In this document: positions 42,395-55,433 of the stretch, one piece after another
How the letters are laid out: each line of letters begins with the position of its first letter
Numbering within the stretch: position 1 is the first letter of the stretch
Assembly (NCBI RefSeq): GCF_018687715.1
Contig: NC_056754.1
Coordinates: 21,137,001 to 21,201,000 of the forward strand
Origin: Carya illinoinensis
Taxonomy: Eukaryota > Streptophyta > Magnoliopsida > Fagales > Juglandaceae
DNA: 64,000 nucleotides
Direction of reading: 5' to 3'
Position numbers and translations under genes: made by a program
The notes under the pieces: model-generated
The model's database searches: none
Told to the model about the DNA's origin: nothing
Seen by the model: only the letters and a program-made list of their open reading frames with translations

Positions 42395-42828
42395 TGTTAC
42401 ACTACTTGTAGTACTGGAAAGTGATTAAACCGCTTCGAGGGGGCTCACCTCTAACAACAACAATTACTGGGAATTTTTGATACCCTTTACATTGATCACA
42501 TGAATTTAAATATAATAATGCAAATACCCATTACAGACTCCCATGGACTACATCCAGACGCACTACCATATGCATGACTTAACAACCTACTAAATAATTG
42601 ACAATAATTAACTGATGTAAGGATAACAAAGACTTAGTCCAATCTTTTGACCAAGCCACACTACGAACTTAACTAAATAAGACCCACTTCTAATTACCTA
42701 AGTAATTACAAGCAATAGAAATAAATACAATCAATAAGATACTTTCAGCCCATCACATAACTGGATTCGCCTAGCCCACAACCTAATTCAACCAACCAGA
42801 CCTTAGCTCACAAAGAAGGTCCGTAACA
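42395..42828 (-). repeat. 5' LTR of the gypsy element
   Basis: 434 bp, uninterrupted, with TG...CA ends in element orientation. It is the reference copy for recognising the pieces of the other LTR. Confidence 0.9.
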
Positions 42829-44563
42829 TAATTATATAAAATTTATTCCTTCATGTCATTGATGAGATATGTTATCTTATAAAGTTTGAAAATTTCTATC
42901 CATAAGAGAATACATCATTCATTTTTCTTTATAAGAAAATACATCATTTTGATACTACAGAAGAAAATTTTGAAAACAAAGTTAGTTACAAATTAAATTT
43001 TATCACATTAATAATATAGAATGTGTATTTTCCATACCAATAACTTACAAGTAAAAATATTCATAATTTTTTTAATATAAATTAAATACAAGATTTATTA
43101 CATCAAATTACGTCGACTTTCTCTAAAAAAAAATGCTCGAACTTCGTAAGCTTTGCACTTTAAAAACAATTGAAACACATTTTCTCTTGTCCTTAGTTCA
43201 CTTATAAGTTGCCAAATCTTTAGATAGAAAAATAAAAAAAAATTAAAAACTTAAATTTTGTTTAGCAAATTACCTCAGGTTATAATAGCAGTTCAGAGGA
43301 TGTGTTCCCTACTTATATGACAACTAATAAGTAAAAAGATTTAAATTAAAATGTAACGCCTTGTCCCTCTAAGGTTTGTAAAGTTAGAAGAACCGGATAC
43401 TACTAACCTTTAGGATAGATTTTTTTACAACAGGTATAAGAGATTCCATAAATAATAAATTTTCACAAAAATGCTTTATTATTAGAAATCTCTCTAAATA
43501 AACATTTATTCAATAGCAATTAATTAAAAGAAAATAATTTATCTTGTGACACATTGTGAAACCATAAATCATTTATATGTAAAAATAAGTCAAGATTCTT
43601 TCTCAAGCCTCGAGCCTTACTGTCAATGTCGCCCTCTTCGATAGATTCTTTGCTTGTAGCATTCTCAAAACCTTTCTCATTGGGGTCATTAAAAATAATT
43701 AAAATGAGTTGAATACTCAGTAAGAACCACATCATGCAGTCATGATATAAACATAAGATTTTAGCTAACATTAACTTTCTTGAGAAGTATAAGCTTTACA
43801 CATACATAAATGTTTACCTCAAAATATATAGAAAACAAAACAGTTATTTCCTCAACCTTAACCATTAACTTTATTTGTTACTTTAACCTCATCCTTAGTG
43901 GTCGTTTATGTACTATTAACCCTAGTTGTTAGGATTAGCGACCCTTGCGATAAATAATTCTTCTCATAGTTAGCATATAAGAACTGAATCTCAAGAATGA
44001 GTCATCACAAGGTGCACTGCAAGTGATGCATTCTGAAGTTTTCATTTGTCCCAACCTCATGGTACTGTCCTCACATGGTCATTTCATTAATCTCATCAAA
44101 CACATGTAATCATATTATTTCATTTTCTTTTCTTTACATTAACCTTGTATTACCTTTCATTTTTTAAAATAAATAGTCATACTATATAGTATTCAGTCAC
44201 ACATTAGTCATGTAATTAAAAAAATCATATAATATCCTTCATCATAAAAAGTAGGGCTTGGTGGTGAGGCACCATCAACCGCCACCCCAACCCCACCTCG
44301 TTAGGCACCCGCCTGGCTAAGCGGGGGCCCCCATTCCCAAACAAGGGGTGTGCCCACATGTAGTTAGGAGCCAGGGGTGGGGCTGAGGCTGGGCCCAAGC
44401 CCGCCCAACCTAGGTCCCATATATCTATATAATATGTATATATACATATATGTTTAAAAAAGTATTTTTCTTTAATAAAACCATATCATTTTGAGGACTT
44501 ATTCCTAAAATAACGTTATTTAGGATTAGGTTTAACTTAAAACCTAACACTCTGCCTCCCCCC

Positions 44564-44654
<91 letters not shown>

Positions 44655-45230
44655 CTCCTCCTCCACTTTTTCTTCTCCTCTTTTTTCTTAAAGCACGAAA
44701 TCAAATGATCATGAAACCATGGCCACAAAGGGTGGTTCTTTGTACAGTTTGTTTGGAAGTTAGATATGTTATGTTTTGGATTTTTATTTTTTTATTTTTT
44801 GATTTGTTAAGGATTTGTGAATTTTCATTTGTTTTGAATTTCTTGGCATTTTCCAGATGTTTTGAACCTTTTCACTGTGGGTGGGTGGTGGGCAAGGTGG
44901 AGCAAATGGTTGTGGGGGCCAATATGCCCCCAGCATTTAGACGGAGGTAGTGCTGGGGAATGAGAGTCCTAACTATTCCCCTGCTCATGTGGGGGCAACA
45001 CAAGGGCACCCAATAAAGGGGTTCATAAAAATGGGCTATTAATCAAAGTTTTGAAATCCGTTCTGTTCTGCCTGTACCGGAATAATAATTGGTATAGTGT
45101 AGGTTGTTGTTTCGTACCAGGTCAAATTCCGGTCGATTTTGGTCAATTCCAACTGAATTCCAGTATTTCAGCCGAAAAAAGCATTCCGGTCTAAGTGTCC
45201 CTTCTTCACTCACAATCCAGCTTTTATCTA
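42829..45230. other. spacer that was originally AUG2 upstream DNA, with repeat debris
   Basis: No gene supported. 42829-43340 directly continues the sequence that would precede AUG2 without the gypsy insertion. A TGTAACGCC start at 43352 hints at LTR debris to about 44200. 44252-45024 is a GC-rich-ended block, perhaps another non-autonomous hAT (flanks ATAAAAAG/ATAAAAAT) but without matching termini. 45046-45200 has repeated CCGGAAT/ATTCCGG words and is cut off by the copia LTR. Confidence 0.45.
44566..44652. repeat. long (CT)n microsatellite
   Basis: About 43 uninterrupted CT units, the longest simple repeat in the window. Confidence 0.95.
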
Positions 45231-45641
45231 TGTTGGTAATGGGTAAATCCCATAACCAAGTTGTGTCCACTACTCCACATAGATGGGGAAGTTATTTGTT
45301 AACTCCCCACCACTATCACAATTTTAGAGAGGTTATTTAGCTTCCTCATATTTAGGAAAGTTAATTAACTTCCAAGTGTGAAAACTCTTTTAAATAGAGA
45401 GTACGTACATTTATTTAGGTATGGAAAAATCTAAGAAAAACTCTCCTCTCTCTCTACATTTTTCTAGAGAAACCGTCTAAATCTTTTGATCTTGAAGTGT
45501 AGAATTTTTAGGAGACTCTAGTAGCCTCCTAAGTGATGTAGAAGTGCTAACAAGAAAGTGACATGGGCCGTAAGACGAGCAAAGATCCAACCTTCTGGAA
45601 ATTCTGCTCATTGAGGTAATTTGATTTAACCTTATTTAATA
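45231..45641 (+). repeat. 5' LTR of the copia element
   Basis: 411 bp starting TGTTGGTAATGGGT. It ends ...TTATTTAATA, with the terminal CA mutated to TA. The primer site TGATATTAGAGCC follows at 45643. Confidence 0.85.
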
Positions 45642-45799
45642 TTGATATTAGAGCCTATGCTGCTTGTTTTAGCCCATATGAATATGATTACATGTTGTTT
45701 AATGCTTTGAAATTAGTGTAAAAGAATTGATGATATGCCATGATTGTTTGCAGTGGCGGAGCCATGTTAGGGCAGGGGGGCCATGGCCCCCTTAGAAAT

Positions 45800-47100
45800 T
45801 TGAAAAAAATATATATATGTTAATTTTTTTAATTTAATAAAGTAATATTAATTTATCATGTGTTGGCCCCCCCTCTAAATATTATTTTGGCCTCTCCATA
45901 AAATTTAATCTGATATAAAAGTGAAATAAATAAAACACATCTCATATAAAATAAAATACATATTTTTATTATAAATAAAATTAAAAAAAATCTAACTATA
46001 ATTGGTAGCATTTCTAGCCTCTTTCCATTTTCTAAAGCATTTCAATTGGCTTATGGCAATCTGCTAGACTGCCTTTTATAGACTACATTTCCTTCTCGCA
46101 TGGCACAACACCATACTTTCACATCTCATCCTTCACATTTTGTTTTCTCCATTTTCCAACATCAAAACACATCTCGTTCTTCACATTTTATTTTTTCTAT
46201 TTTTCAACATCAAAACGAAGAAGAAAGGAAGCAGAAGATTTTACTTACTCTGCTGTCGACTGTGAGGTGTGACGTTGCGACTGCCTATGGACTATTTCCA
46301 GTTTCCAGGACCAAAAATTTTCTCACCTCCTCGCATCGACGCATGATCACATCTCTCTCAGACTCTCTCTCTCTCTTGCAAGTTTGCAACCTCTCTCAGT
46401 CGCCCTCGATCTCGACGTCTCGCAAACTTGCTTTATCGCATTCCCACGCTAAAAAGGTTCGGCCTTTTAATTTTTGAGGCTTCCAGATTGATGAGAATCT
46501 CAAGAGATAGTCAAATAGTCAAAGATGGAAATTGGCCCCTTTTGTTTGTCTCGACATGCTTTTTTCTAATTTATTTTTTTTCTTTTCTAATCCTTGACAG
46601 TGTTTTCTCACGTCTGTAACAAATTTCATAATATTATTTATTTATTTAATAGATTAATACTATTATTTATTTAGTAGATTAATAATTTTTTTTCCTATAT
46701 AGTAAGTAAACTAACATTTTATTTTTTAGTAGATTAGTAGACGTATTTGATAGCCCCTGCCCGATTGCCAGTACTCGTCGCACGGTCTCTCGGAGCACCA
46801 TTTCCTTACACCTTACTCATTTATCTATACACGGGTATGTCTTTTTTCTTTATAAAAACTTTATATTGGTATTAATCATATTATATATATTACATATATT
46901 AATTGTGTATGGTTGTATGTACTGATTTAAGTTTTTTTTTTTTTTTTATAGCATTATGTGTATTAATAAATTGTTTGATTTTCAATTTTAGGTTGTTTGA
47001 TTTTAATTTGAGACCTTATTATTAGAATATCTATAAAGTTTATCTAAGTTTATAACTTTATTTTATATGTTTCAATTTGATTTTAAATTTAGGTTCATGA
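45800..47100. other. 5' non-coding part of the hAT at 45751
   Basis: AT-rich DNA plus a coding-like but unassigned 5' block at about 46100-46480 (Ser/His/Phe-rich frame, CT run near 46362). It is probably leader and intron of the transposase transcript. The acceptor-like TTTTAG near 46986 and TTTAG near 47092 precede the transposase start. Confidence 0.4.
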
Positions 47101-49529
47101 ATGATGTCTAAATTAAAAACTATCGACTCATTTTTTAAAATAAAACAAGTTGATCTTTCAGAAAATTCTTCTAAACTTTCAAGGATTGAACTTGAGGAAA
47201 ATCCTGATCTTAACTCTCCAATTTTGGAATCTAAAAGAATTCATTTTACATAGTCAACACTTAATTCTAAAGAGATCGATATATCTTCTCTACAACGAGA
47301 TCCGAGATTACGTCCTCCTATATGGGATTATCCAGTCAATCAGTGTGATGAAATAAGACTTATTTAAAAATGGGCCTATATCAAATACGTCTCTCAAAAT
47401 ATCCATTTTCTAGTTCTGAAAAGCATCCTTGTTGCTTTCAAGTTTCATGGTTTGTACAATTTGGATCTTGGTTAGAGTATTCTCCATCAAAGGATGCTGC
47501 ATATTGTTTACCTTATTATTTTTTTACAATGAAAGCATCTCAACGTTCTGGATGGGATGTATTTACTGTCAAGGAATTTAGAAATTGGAAGAAGATTAAT
47601 AATGGAAAACATTGTGCCTTTTTGAATCATATTGTGGAGAATCTTTGTTCCTGTCATAATAATGCTATGAAATCTTGTGAGGATTTATTAAAATAATCAC
47701 AGCATATTGATAAAGTAATGAATGCACAAAACTATGAACAAATTCTGAACAATTGACTCCGTGTAAAAACATCTATTGATGTTGTTCGATGGCTTGCATT
47801 TCAAGGATGTGCCTTTATAGATCATGATGAGACCCTTGATTCAAAAAATCGAGGTAATTTCTTGGAGATGCTTAAACTCTTGACTTCCTATAATGATAAT
47901 GTTGGAAAACTTGTTTTGGAAAATGCCCATAAATCTTCAAAGTATACTTCACCCCAAATTCAAAAAGAGATTTTGAAAGTTCTTGCAAAGAAAGTAAGAA
48001 ATAAAATTCTTGAAGATGTTGGGGATTCTCAATTTTGTATTATTATTGATAAGGTACAAGATGAGTCTAAGAGGGAGCAAATGACTATAATTTTAAGATT
48101 TGTTGACGTTGATGGTTTTATACAAGAACGATTTTTTATCTTATACATGTTAAAGATACATCGGCATTGACTTTACAGAATGAAATATCTACAGTTCTTT
48201 CTTATCATTATCTTGATATTCAAAATATTCTTGGACAAGGATATGATGGTGCTAGTAATATGCGTGGTGAATAGAACGGATTGCAAGCATTATTTTTTAA
48301 ACATTGCCCATATGCATACTATGTTCATTGTTTTGCCCACCGATTATAGTTAGCATTAGTTGCTGCATCTAGAGAGGTGGTTTCTGTTCATGAGTTTTTC
48401 TCAAATTTAAACTTTATTATCAATGTGGTGGGCGCTTAATGTAAACGTCATGATAAATTACAAGCTGCTCAGGCAACACATATTGCACATATGATAGCCA
48501 TTGATGAACTTGAAAGTGTAAAAGGAGCTAACCAAATTGGCACTATCAAATGAGCTGGTGATTCTCGTTGGGGTTCTCATTTTTATTTTATTTGCAGTCT
48601 ACTGTGAATGTTTGAAACTACTTGCTCGGTGCTTAAAACCATAATAAAAGAATGATCCACTTACTCACAATGCGGGGATGCAAATGTTGTTTATAAAATG
48701 ATTACCTCATTCAAATTCATATTTATTTTACATTTGATGAAGGAAATCATGGGTTTTACTGATGTTCTTTGTCAAGTTTTGCAACAAAAATCTCAAGATA
48801 TTTTAAATGCCATGAATATGGTTCATACTACAAAATGACTCATTCAAAAGTTGATAAATGAAGGTTGGAAAAATCTGCTTGAAAATATTGTCTCTTTTTT
48901 AAGAAATTTGATATTGACATCCCATAATTGAACTCTCATTATATACAAGGTCGTGGTCGTCATCAATGAGATCACATTATGATAGAACATCATTATCATT
49001 TTGAAATATTTAATACTGTTATAGATTTTCAAATGCAAGAGTTTGATAATAGGTTTAGTGAAGGAACGACAAAACTTTTAACCCTTAGCTCAGCTTTGGA
49101 TCCAAAGGATGGGTATAAATCCTTTAATATTGATGATATATGTTGTCTTGCAGAAGAGTATTATCCTCTTGATTTTTCTGAGAATGAGAAAATCAATTTA
49201 AGGTTTCAATTGAAGCATTTTGAAGTTGACATGCTTAGCAATCCAAAATTTCAAGATTTGAGATCCATTGCAGATTTATGTTGAAGATATACTATCTTAT
49301 TGATAGATTGATTTGTCTAATTTTGACTCTTTCTGTGTCTACAAGAACCAGTAAATAAGCATTTTCAGCTATGAAGATTGTTAAAACAAGGCTTCACAAC
49401 AAGATTGAATATGAATTCTTAGCAAATAATTTAGTTGTCTATATTAAAAGAGAAATAACTAAGAATTTCGATTTAGATTCAATACTTGATGATTTTGTTT
49501 GTTTAAAAGAACGCAAGCTACAATTTTAG
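47101..49529 (+). pseudogene. hAT-family transposase remnant with TTF zinc finger and DUF4371 region
   Basis: It starts MMSKLKTIDSFFKIKQ at 47101. The TTF-type zinc finger region follows (PCCFQVSWFVQFGSWLEYSP, DAAYCLPYYFF, about 47420-47530). The DUF4371-type core comes next (ASQRSGWDVFTVKEFRNWKK; VLAKKVRNKILEDVGDSQFC; IILRFVDVDGFIQERFF). The C-terminal end is KTRLHNKIEYEFLANNLVVY followed by TKNFDLDSILDDFVCLKERK, stopping at 49527-49529. At least ten stops or shifts interrupt the frame. Zinc finger MYM-type protein 1-like proteins of plant annotations are this family. Confidence 0.82.
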
Positions 49530-49942
49530 ATACTATGTATTTTTTTTGTTTAATATATTTGTATGAATATCTTCATATTATTTCAATGATATATTGTTTT
49601 TGACATATCAAATACTTTTAATATATAGCTTATATTAAATGTCTTTTATTTTTATTGTAAATCTTCATATCGGATTATTATATATTGTAAAAACAAATTG
49701 TATAAAAGTAGAACAAAAATTATGTTATATATATTGTTCTAATTTTGTTTGGCCCCCACCCCTAGAGGAAATTCCTGGCTCCGCCACTGATTGTTGTGTT
49801 TCAAAATTATCACTAGACGCTACAGTATGACATATTTAAGATTGAATTATTTACAAGTTATCTTACTACTATTCCTCTCTGCATAGAGGTTTTCTCCCCT
49901 ATCCCAGTGCAGGTTTTTGTTTTTCTTTTGTCTACTGTCTCA

Positions 49943-51325
49943 ATGGCAGAAGAGATAGAATCTTTATGTCAACATTTGTCATTATCTGAGAAAGAGAGAA
50001 GTGAGATTCATGTGGATCCTAATGTTTTGGAACCAAATATTATACGTGGAGAATGCTGTCTGGTGATGTCATTGTTATCAGATCGATATTATAACCGTGA
50101 AGCCCTCAAGAGCATGATAAGGAAAGTATGGCAACCTGTTCATAAAGTGAGTTTTAAGGATTTGGGTTCCAAACTTATTTTGGTGGAGTTTGTGGATGAG
50201 CATGATAAGCAACGTGTTTTTTGTGAGGGACCTTGGTCGTTTGATCGAAGCTTAGTTCTTTTGCAACCTCTGGAAGGTGATCGGTAGGTAACAAAAATTA
50301 GAATTTCAGAAGCGTCTTTTTGGATTAGATTATATGAGATGCCGTTAAATGCTATGAATGAGGAAGTGGGACGCCTTATTGGTAACAAGATAGGCACTGT
50401 GGAGGAGGTTGATGGTGAACAATGAGAGGTTGCATGGGGAGAATTCATGAGAATTAGAGTCAAGATTGATATATCTCAGCCTCTTATGCGAGGCGTCAGA
50501 GTCAATCTGGGATAGTATGGTATATGCTGGATCCGTTTTGCCTACGAACGCTTGCCAAATTTCTGCTACTGGTGTGGTAAACTTGGTCATCAACTTAAAG
50601 ACTGTGAGGTTGCTGGCCATCAAGAGGCACGGGTTTCTGCTTAATTACCATTCGGAGCTTGGCTATGTGCTGGTTCATTGCAACGAAGAGGGAAGGAAAG
50701 CTCTGAACCTCAGACTTCAGCTCATCTGAATTCTACACCGGAAGTTTCATCAGAAAGTGATCGACAGGGTACTGGTGTCCAGCTGGGAGGTATGGAATCG
50801 ACAGAGAAGAGGGAGGAGAACCAGGAGGCGTTACAAGAGAAAGATTTATTCGATGTTTTTGTTATGCATGAATCAAGGGAGGAGGAGTTAATGGGAAATA
50901 ACGTAGCATGCAATAATAAGGATATGATGACTCCTGTTATTATAACTGATAAGCCAACTCAGCAGGATTCCTCTAAGCAAGATAGAGAGGAAATGTTTCA
51001 GTATCCATCAAATGAAGGTACTAATATGGTGTCTGAGCCATTGGTGATTAGTGCAAATGGGCTTCAGCCCATTGGAGTGGAGGCTATGGTCGAAACACAA
51101 TTAAAACCTAAGAGGGGCAGGCCTAATAGAAAGTGGGTCAAAATGTGTCATGCAGCTCATGAAGATACTGGCGTGTCTCTGGTGCAAGAAGTGAAAGGTA
51201 AGAGGAAGGCCTTTCAACTGACTTCTACTATTCAAAAACGAGGTAGGAGAGTAATGGTTGAAAGTGAGGTTCATAAGGATCTCAGTTTAAGCTCAACGGT
51301 GGTGGCTGCTCAGCAGCCCCGCTAA
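49943..51325 (+). pseudogene. LINE ORF1: DUF4283-type nucleic-acid-binding protein with CCHC knuckle
   Basis: It starts MAEEIESLCQHLSLSEKERS. The N-terminal half is the DUF4283 domain of plant LINE ORF1 (NIIRGECCLVMSLLSDRYYN; LGSKLILVEFVDEHDKQRVF; EGPWSFDRSLVLLQPL). After a stop at 50284 the same frame continues (ISEASFWIRLYEMPLNAMNE), then shifts. The knuckle CYWCGKLGHQLKDC is at about 50560-50601. The tail from 50678 is a hydrophilic Glu/Ser/Lys-rich region ending AAQQPR at 51325. ORF1 binds LINE RNA in the transposition particle. This copy has about three stops and one or two shifts. Confidence 0.85.
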
Positions 51326-51330
51326 GAACA

Positions 51331-54300
51331 ATGAAAACTATAAGTTGGAACTCTCGTGGGCTTGGGAACCCACGAGGAGTTAGAGCTCTCTGCGACTTGG
51401 TCAGGAGAGAAGTTCCTGCTGTTTTATTTTTAATGGAAACAAAATTGACTAGTAGACAGATGGAAAGAATTCGTGTGAGAGTTGGGTTTGAATGTTGTTT
51501 TGTAGTGAATAGTGATGGAAGGAAAGGTGGTGTGGCATTATTATGGAGGAATGAAATAAAGTTATCTATAAAAAGTTTCTCTTTGTTTCACATTGATGCA
51601 AAAATTAGTGGGACTGATGGAGGAATGGAGTGGAAATTCACTGGTTTGTATGGACATCTAGAAATTGAAAAAAGAGAGGAAACATGGAGCTTACTTAGAG
51701 CACTGAGGGAAGAAGGAAATATACCATGGTTGGTATGTGGAGATTTTAATGAAGTACTTAGTCAACAAGAAAAGATGGGAGGCAGGCCACGACCAGAAAT
51801 GTTAATGCAAGCTTTTAGAAGTGTACTTGATGATTGCAATTTGATTGATTTGGGGTTTAAGGGCCAAAAGTATACATGGTGTAACAGAAGATATGAGGAT
51901 GGGGTGGTTAGTGAAAGACTGGACAGGTTTGTTGCTACTCCCAACTGGAAAGCATGTTTTCCCCTTTCTCGAGTTGTGCATGGTGTTGCTGCATCTTCTG
52001 ATCATTTGCCTATCATTCTTGTACCAAGCTCTGCTGATAATGAATATAGGCATAAGCTATTTAGACTTGAGGCAATGTGGGTGGAGGATGATGAATGTGG
52101 TGATGTTATTTCACGATGTTGGCAAGGAACTCATGAAAATAGGCCTATTGGTTCTATAATTGACAGACTAAGCATATGCAGTAAGGGGCTGGAGGCATGG
52201 AACAGACAGAAGTTTGGGCATGTGAAATAGTAAATCAAAAGGGCTCGAGAGTCTCTTCAAAGATTACAGTTAGTTGAACCAAGTAGTATAACAAGAGAAG
52301 AAATGAGGAAGGCTCAGAATCAACTTCAGGTTTGGTTAGAAAGGGAAGAGATTCTGTGGAACCAAAGAGCCAAAGCATTATGGCTCAAAGGTGGTGACAG
52401 TAACTCTAAGTTTTTTCATTATAGAGCATCACAAAGAAAAAATAAAAACTGGATCATAAGTCTGAAAAATGAAGATGGGATTTGGCAGCATGGTGAGTAA
52501 AGAAATCAACTAATTCTTTCCTACTTCCAAACCTTGTTTCAATCTGAGCAACAAAATAGCAATTTGAATGAGGAGCTGGATTTCTTGGAAGGGTTGAGTT
52601 GAAGAGTAACCGAGGATATGAATGTGGAGCTATTAAAAGATTTTACAAGTGAGGAAGTCAAAGTAGCCTTAAACCAGATGCATCCTACAAAATCACCAGG
52701 ACCTGATGGTATGCCACCACTTTTTTTCCAACAATACTGGCATGTTGTAGGAAATAAAGTGACCTCTACTGTTCTACAGGCCCTCAGAACTGGTACAATT
52801 CCCTCATCTCTAAATCATACTTTTATAACCCTGATACCAAAGAAGTGCAAGCCTGAAATGATTTCTGAATTTAGGCCTATTAGCCTTTGCAATGTGGTGT
52901 ACAAGTTAATTTCTAAAGTTCTGGCAAATAGGCTTAAACAAGTGCTTGATGTGGTTATTTCTACTTCACAATGTGCTTTTGTCCCTGGTCAAATCATTTC
53001 AGATAATATACTTATAGCCTATGAAGTGATGCATTATTTGAGACAAAAAAGAAAAGGAAATGAGGGTTATATGTCCATTAAGTTGGATATGAGGAAAGCT
53101 TATGATAGAGTGGAATGGTCTTTTATTGAAAGTGTAATGTCTAGAATGGGTTTTAATACTCAATGGATTGATCTTGTGATGATGTGTGTCAAAACTGTCT
53201 CTTTCTCAGTTTTGATTAATGGTGAGCCGAAAGGATCTATTATTCCTTCAAGAGGACTTCGACAAGGGGACCCCTTATCCCCCTATTTGTTCCTTCTTTG
53301 CACAGAAGCTCTTATATCTTTGCTCAAGAAGGTAGAAGGGAATGGTGAGATTACACCTGTTAGAATCTGCAGAGGTGCTCCTAGACTATCACACTTGCTT
53401 TTTGCTGATGATAGTATATTATTTTGTAAGGCAAATGTGTATGAAAACCAGAGAATTCAACATCTTTTGCACTGTTATGAGATTGTTTCAGGTCAAATGA
53501 TCAATAGAGGTAAAACACGTATTGTTTTCAGTACAAATGTTCTTCTTGCAACAAGAAATGATATCCTGGAGCTTTGGGGAGTGCAGAATAGCCAGCGATT
53601 TGAGAAATATTTGGGGCTGCCACCTTTGGTTGGGAGAGCAAAGTATAGAGCTTTTTTTGATATTAAGCATAAAGTTTGGAAGAAGTTACAAGGATGGAAA
53701 GAGAAGATGCTTTCAGCTGGAGGGAAAGAAATACTAATAAAGGCTGTGGCATTGTCAATCCCAACCTATGCAATAAGCTATTTTAAGTTACCTTCCTCTG
53801 TGTTATGATCTTGAACAATTGATGGCAAAATTATGGTGGGGTCAAAGAAAAGAAGAGCACAAAATACACTGGATGAGTTGGGCTAAGATGTGTGATACAA
53901 AACAGAAGGGGGGAATGGGATTTAAAGATTTGAGAGTGTTTAATGATGCTCTTCTGGCAAAAAATGGTTGGAGAATAATGCAGAATACTGAATCCTTACT
54001 TCACAAGGTCTTCAAAGCTCGATATTTCCCTAAAACACATTTTTTAGATGCTGCATTGGGTCATAATCCCTCTTTTGTATGGAGAGGTATTTGGGGAACA
54101 AAGCATAAAATGCAAGAGGGATGTTAGTGGAGAATTGGTTCGGGAAACAAAGTAAGGATATGGAAAGACTCTTGGGTTCCTGGTTTTAAAACTGTTCTAA
54201 GACAGCAGAATATGTCCTTCATAAGTGAAAATGCAGATGTGTTTAGAGAGGAGGATGCTATTGTGAACTCTTTATTTGTTGCTAATCAAAGAGTATGGGA

Positions 54301-55329
54301 TGTGGGAAAGATCAATTCTCTGTTTACACCAGTTATAGCTCTTCAAATCTTAAAGATTATGCTTAGTCAAGATGGAGGATCTAATCTGTTGGAAAAAGGA
54401 AGCTAATGGTATTTATAATGTCAAAAGTGCTTATAGGATGTTTAAAGCTTTATATTCAAATAGATAGAATGGGGAATCCTCTAATGCTATGGTGTTGAGA
54501 AGAGTGTGGAAATCTATATGGAATATGAAGCTTCCTTCAAAGGTGAGAATTTTTGCTTGGAAAGCAGCCAAAGGGATTCTACCAACAAATCCAATTTACA
54601 GATGAAGAAGGTGTTAACAGAGGAGGGTTGTGATTTCTGTAATGCAGAAAAAGAAAATACACTACATGCATTTTGCTCCTGACCTTCCATAAAAGAAGTA
54701 TGGTCTCTTTATTTCCCTTCACGGGTAGTTATAAGAGAGTATGACACTTTTCTTGACATAGTTCAGAGGCTGCAACAGAATAAGGAACCTGAGATGCTTG
54801 AGGTGTTTTTTCTAATAAACTGGAGCTACTGGTATAAAAGAAATATGAAGATGTTCGAGGAAAATGAAGTGAATGTTGAGATTATTGTTGGAAATGCTTT
54901 AGCAATGCAGAAGTCATATAATGTAGATGGAGCTTTTTCTTCTAATGGTTCAGTGGCTGGAATAGGAGCTATTGTCCGAGATTCAAAGGGAGAGGTAATT
55001 ATGTCTGCTGCAAAGAAAGAATTTTCTGTTATGACTGCTGTTGAAGTTGAGGCTTTAGCTATTCTTTGAGGATTACAGTTCTGCATTCACCTTGGAATTC
55101 ATAATCTTGTGATTGAAAGTGACTCATTGCTGGTAGTTAAAGAGTTCAATATGCAAGGATCTTCAAAGGCTACTTTGGCAATGTTGTTAGAGAGGCTAAG
55201 GAATTGATGACACGATTTGGTATCTGTGAAGTGCAACATGTTATTAGAAGCTGCAATACAGCAGCACATTCACTTGCCAAATTTGGTTTAAGTGTGCAGA
55301 ATATTAGTCTATGGTGGGGAGTACCCTGA
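51331..55329 (+). pseudogene. LINE ORF2: endonuclease, reverse transcriptase, zinc-binding and RNase H domains
   Basis: It starts MKTISWNSRGLGNPRGVRAL six bases after ORF1. The APE-type endonuclease motifs are present (METK, VCGDFNEVLS, SDHLPII; residues 1-240). A stop at 52228 precedes a linker (LWLKGGDSNSKFFHYRASQR). The RT domain at 52618-53808 is open for 396 codons, with SPGPDGMPPLFFQ, KLDMRKAYDRVEWSF, GLRQGDPLSPYLFLL and the catalytic LLFADDSILF. A shift at 53808 leads to zf-RVT (MKLPSKVRIFAWKAAKGILP). An RNase H fold (GIGAIVRDSKGEVIMSAAKK) follows, ending AAHSLAKFGLS and a stop at 55327-55329. ORF2 nicks target DNA and copies the RNA. About five to eight disruptions; inactive but close to intact. 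Confidence 0.9.
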
Positions 55330-55433
55330 TGTAATTTCTAATATTCTTTCGAGTGATTCAAGTACTTTGTAAGTTTTTTTTTTATTAATGAAGCATGTTT
55401 TCCTATAAAAAAAAAAAGATTGAATTATTTACA

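Larger units (their letters stand above)
28051..42828 (-). mobile_element. Ty3/gypsy chromovirus inserted just upstream of AUG2, carrying two hAT insertions
   Basis: LTRs at 28051-32432 (interrupted) and 42395-42828 have TGTTAC...AACA ends and the 5-bp duplication TAATT (28046-28050 and 42829-42833). A tRNA-Met-like primer site adjoins the right LTR and a purine tract (AGAAGGGGAAT) the left one, so it reads minus, like AUG2. Gag, zinc knuckle, protease, RNase H, integrase and chromodomain remnants appear in gypsy order. Without the nested elements it is about 4.6 kb. The LTRs differ at roughly one base in six where compared, so it is old. Confidence 0.93.
45751..49789 (+). mobile_element. hAT transposon (TTF/ZMYM1-like transposase) inside the copia leader
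   Basis: The termini are CAGTGGCGGAGCCATG and, read inward from the right, CAGTGGCGGAGCCAGG. Subterminal GGGGGGCCATGGCCCCC and GGGGGCC blocks follow. The flanking 8-mers ATTGTTTG and ATTGTTGT agree at 6 of 8 positions. It carries a decayed transposase on the plus strand. It is the coding relative of the 637-bp element in AUG2 intron 1. Confidence 0.85.
49856..55417 (+). mobile_element. full-length L1-type LINE, recently inserted
   Basis: Flanked by a long duplication AAGATTGAATTATTTACA (49838-49855 and about 55416-55433). It has a short 5' UTR, ORF1, ORF2 and an 11-base poly(A). The 5' end is intact because ORF1 starts only 87 bp in. The few stops and near-perfect duplication mark it as the youngest insertion in the copia stack. 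Confidence 0.93.

Noticed and set aside
43352..44200. TGTAACGCC start suggesting another solo LTR
   Set aside because: No matching TTACA end or target duplication could be located, so boundaries cannot be supported.
44537..44728. 63-codon Arg/Glu repeat frame
   Set aside because: It is simply the translation of the long CT microsatellite.
44252..45024. Possible fourth GC-ended hAT
   Set aside because: The flanking 8-mers agree at 7 of 8 positions but are AT-rich, and the two ends are not inverted repeats. Left as debris.
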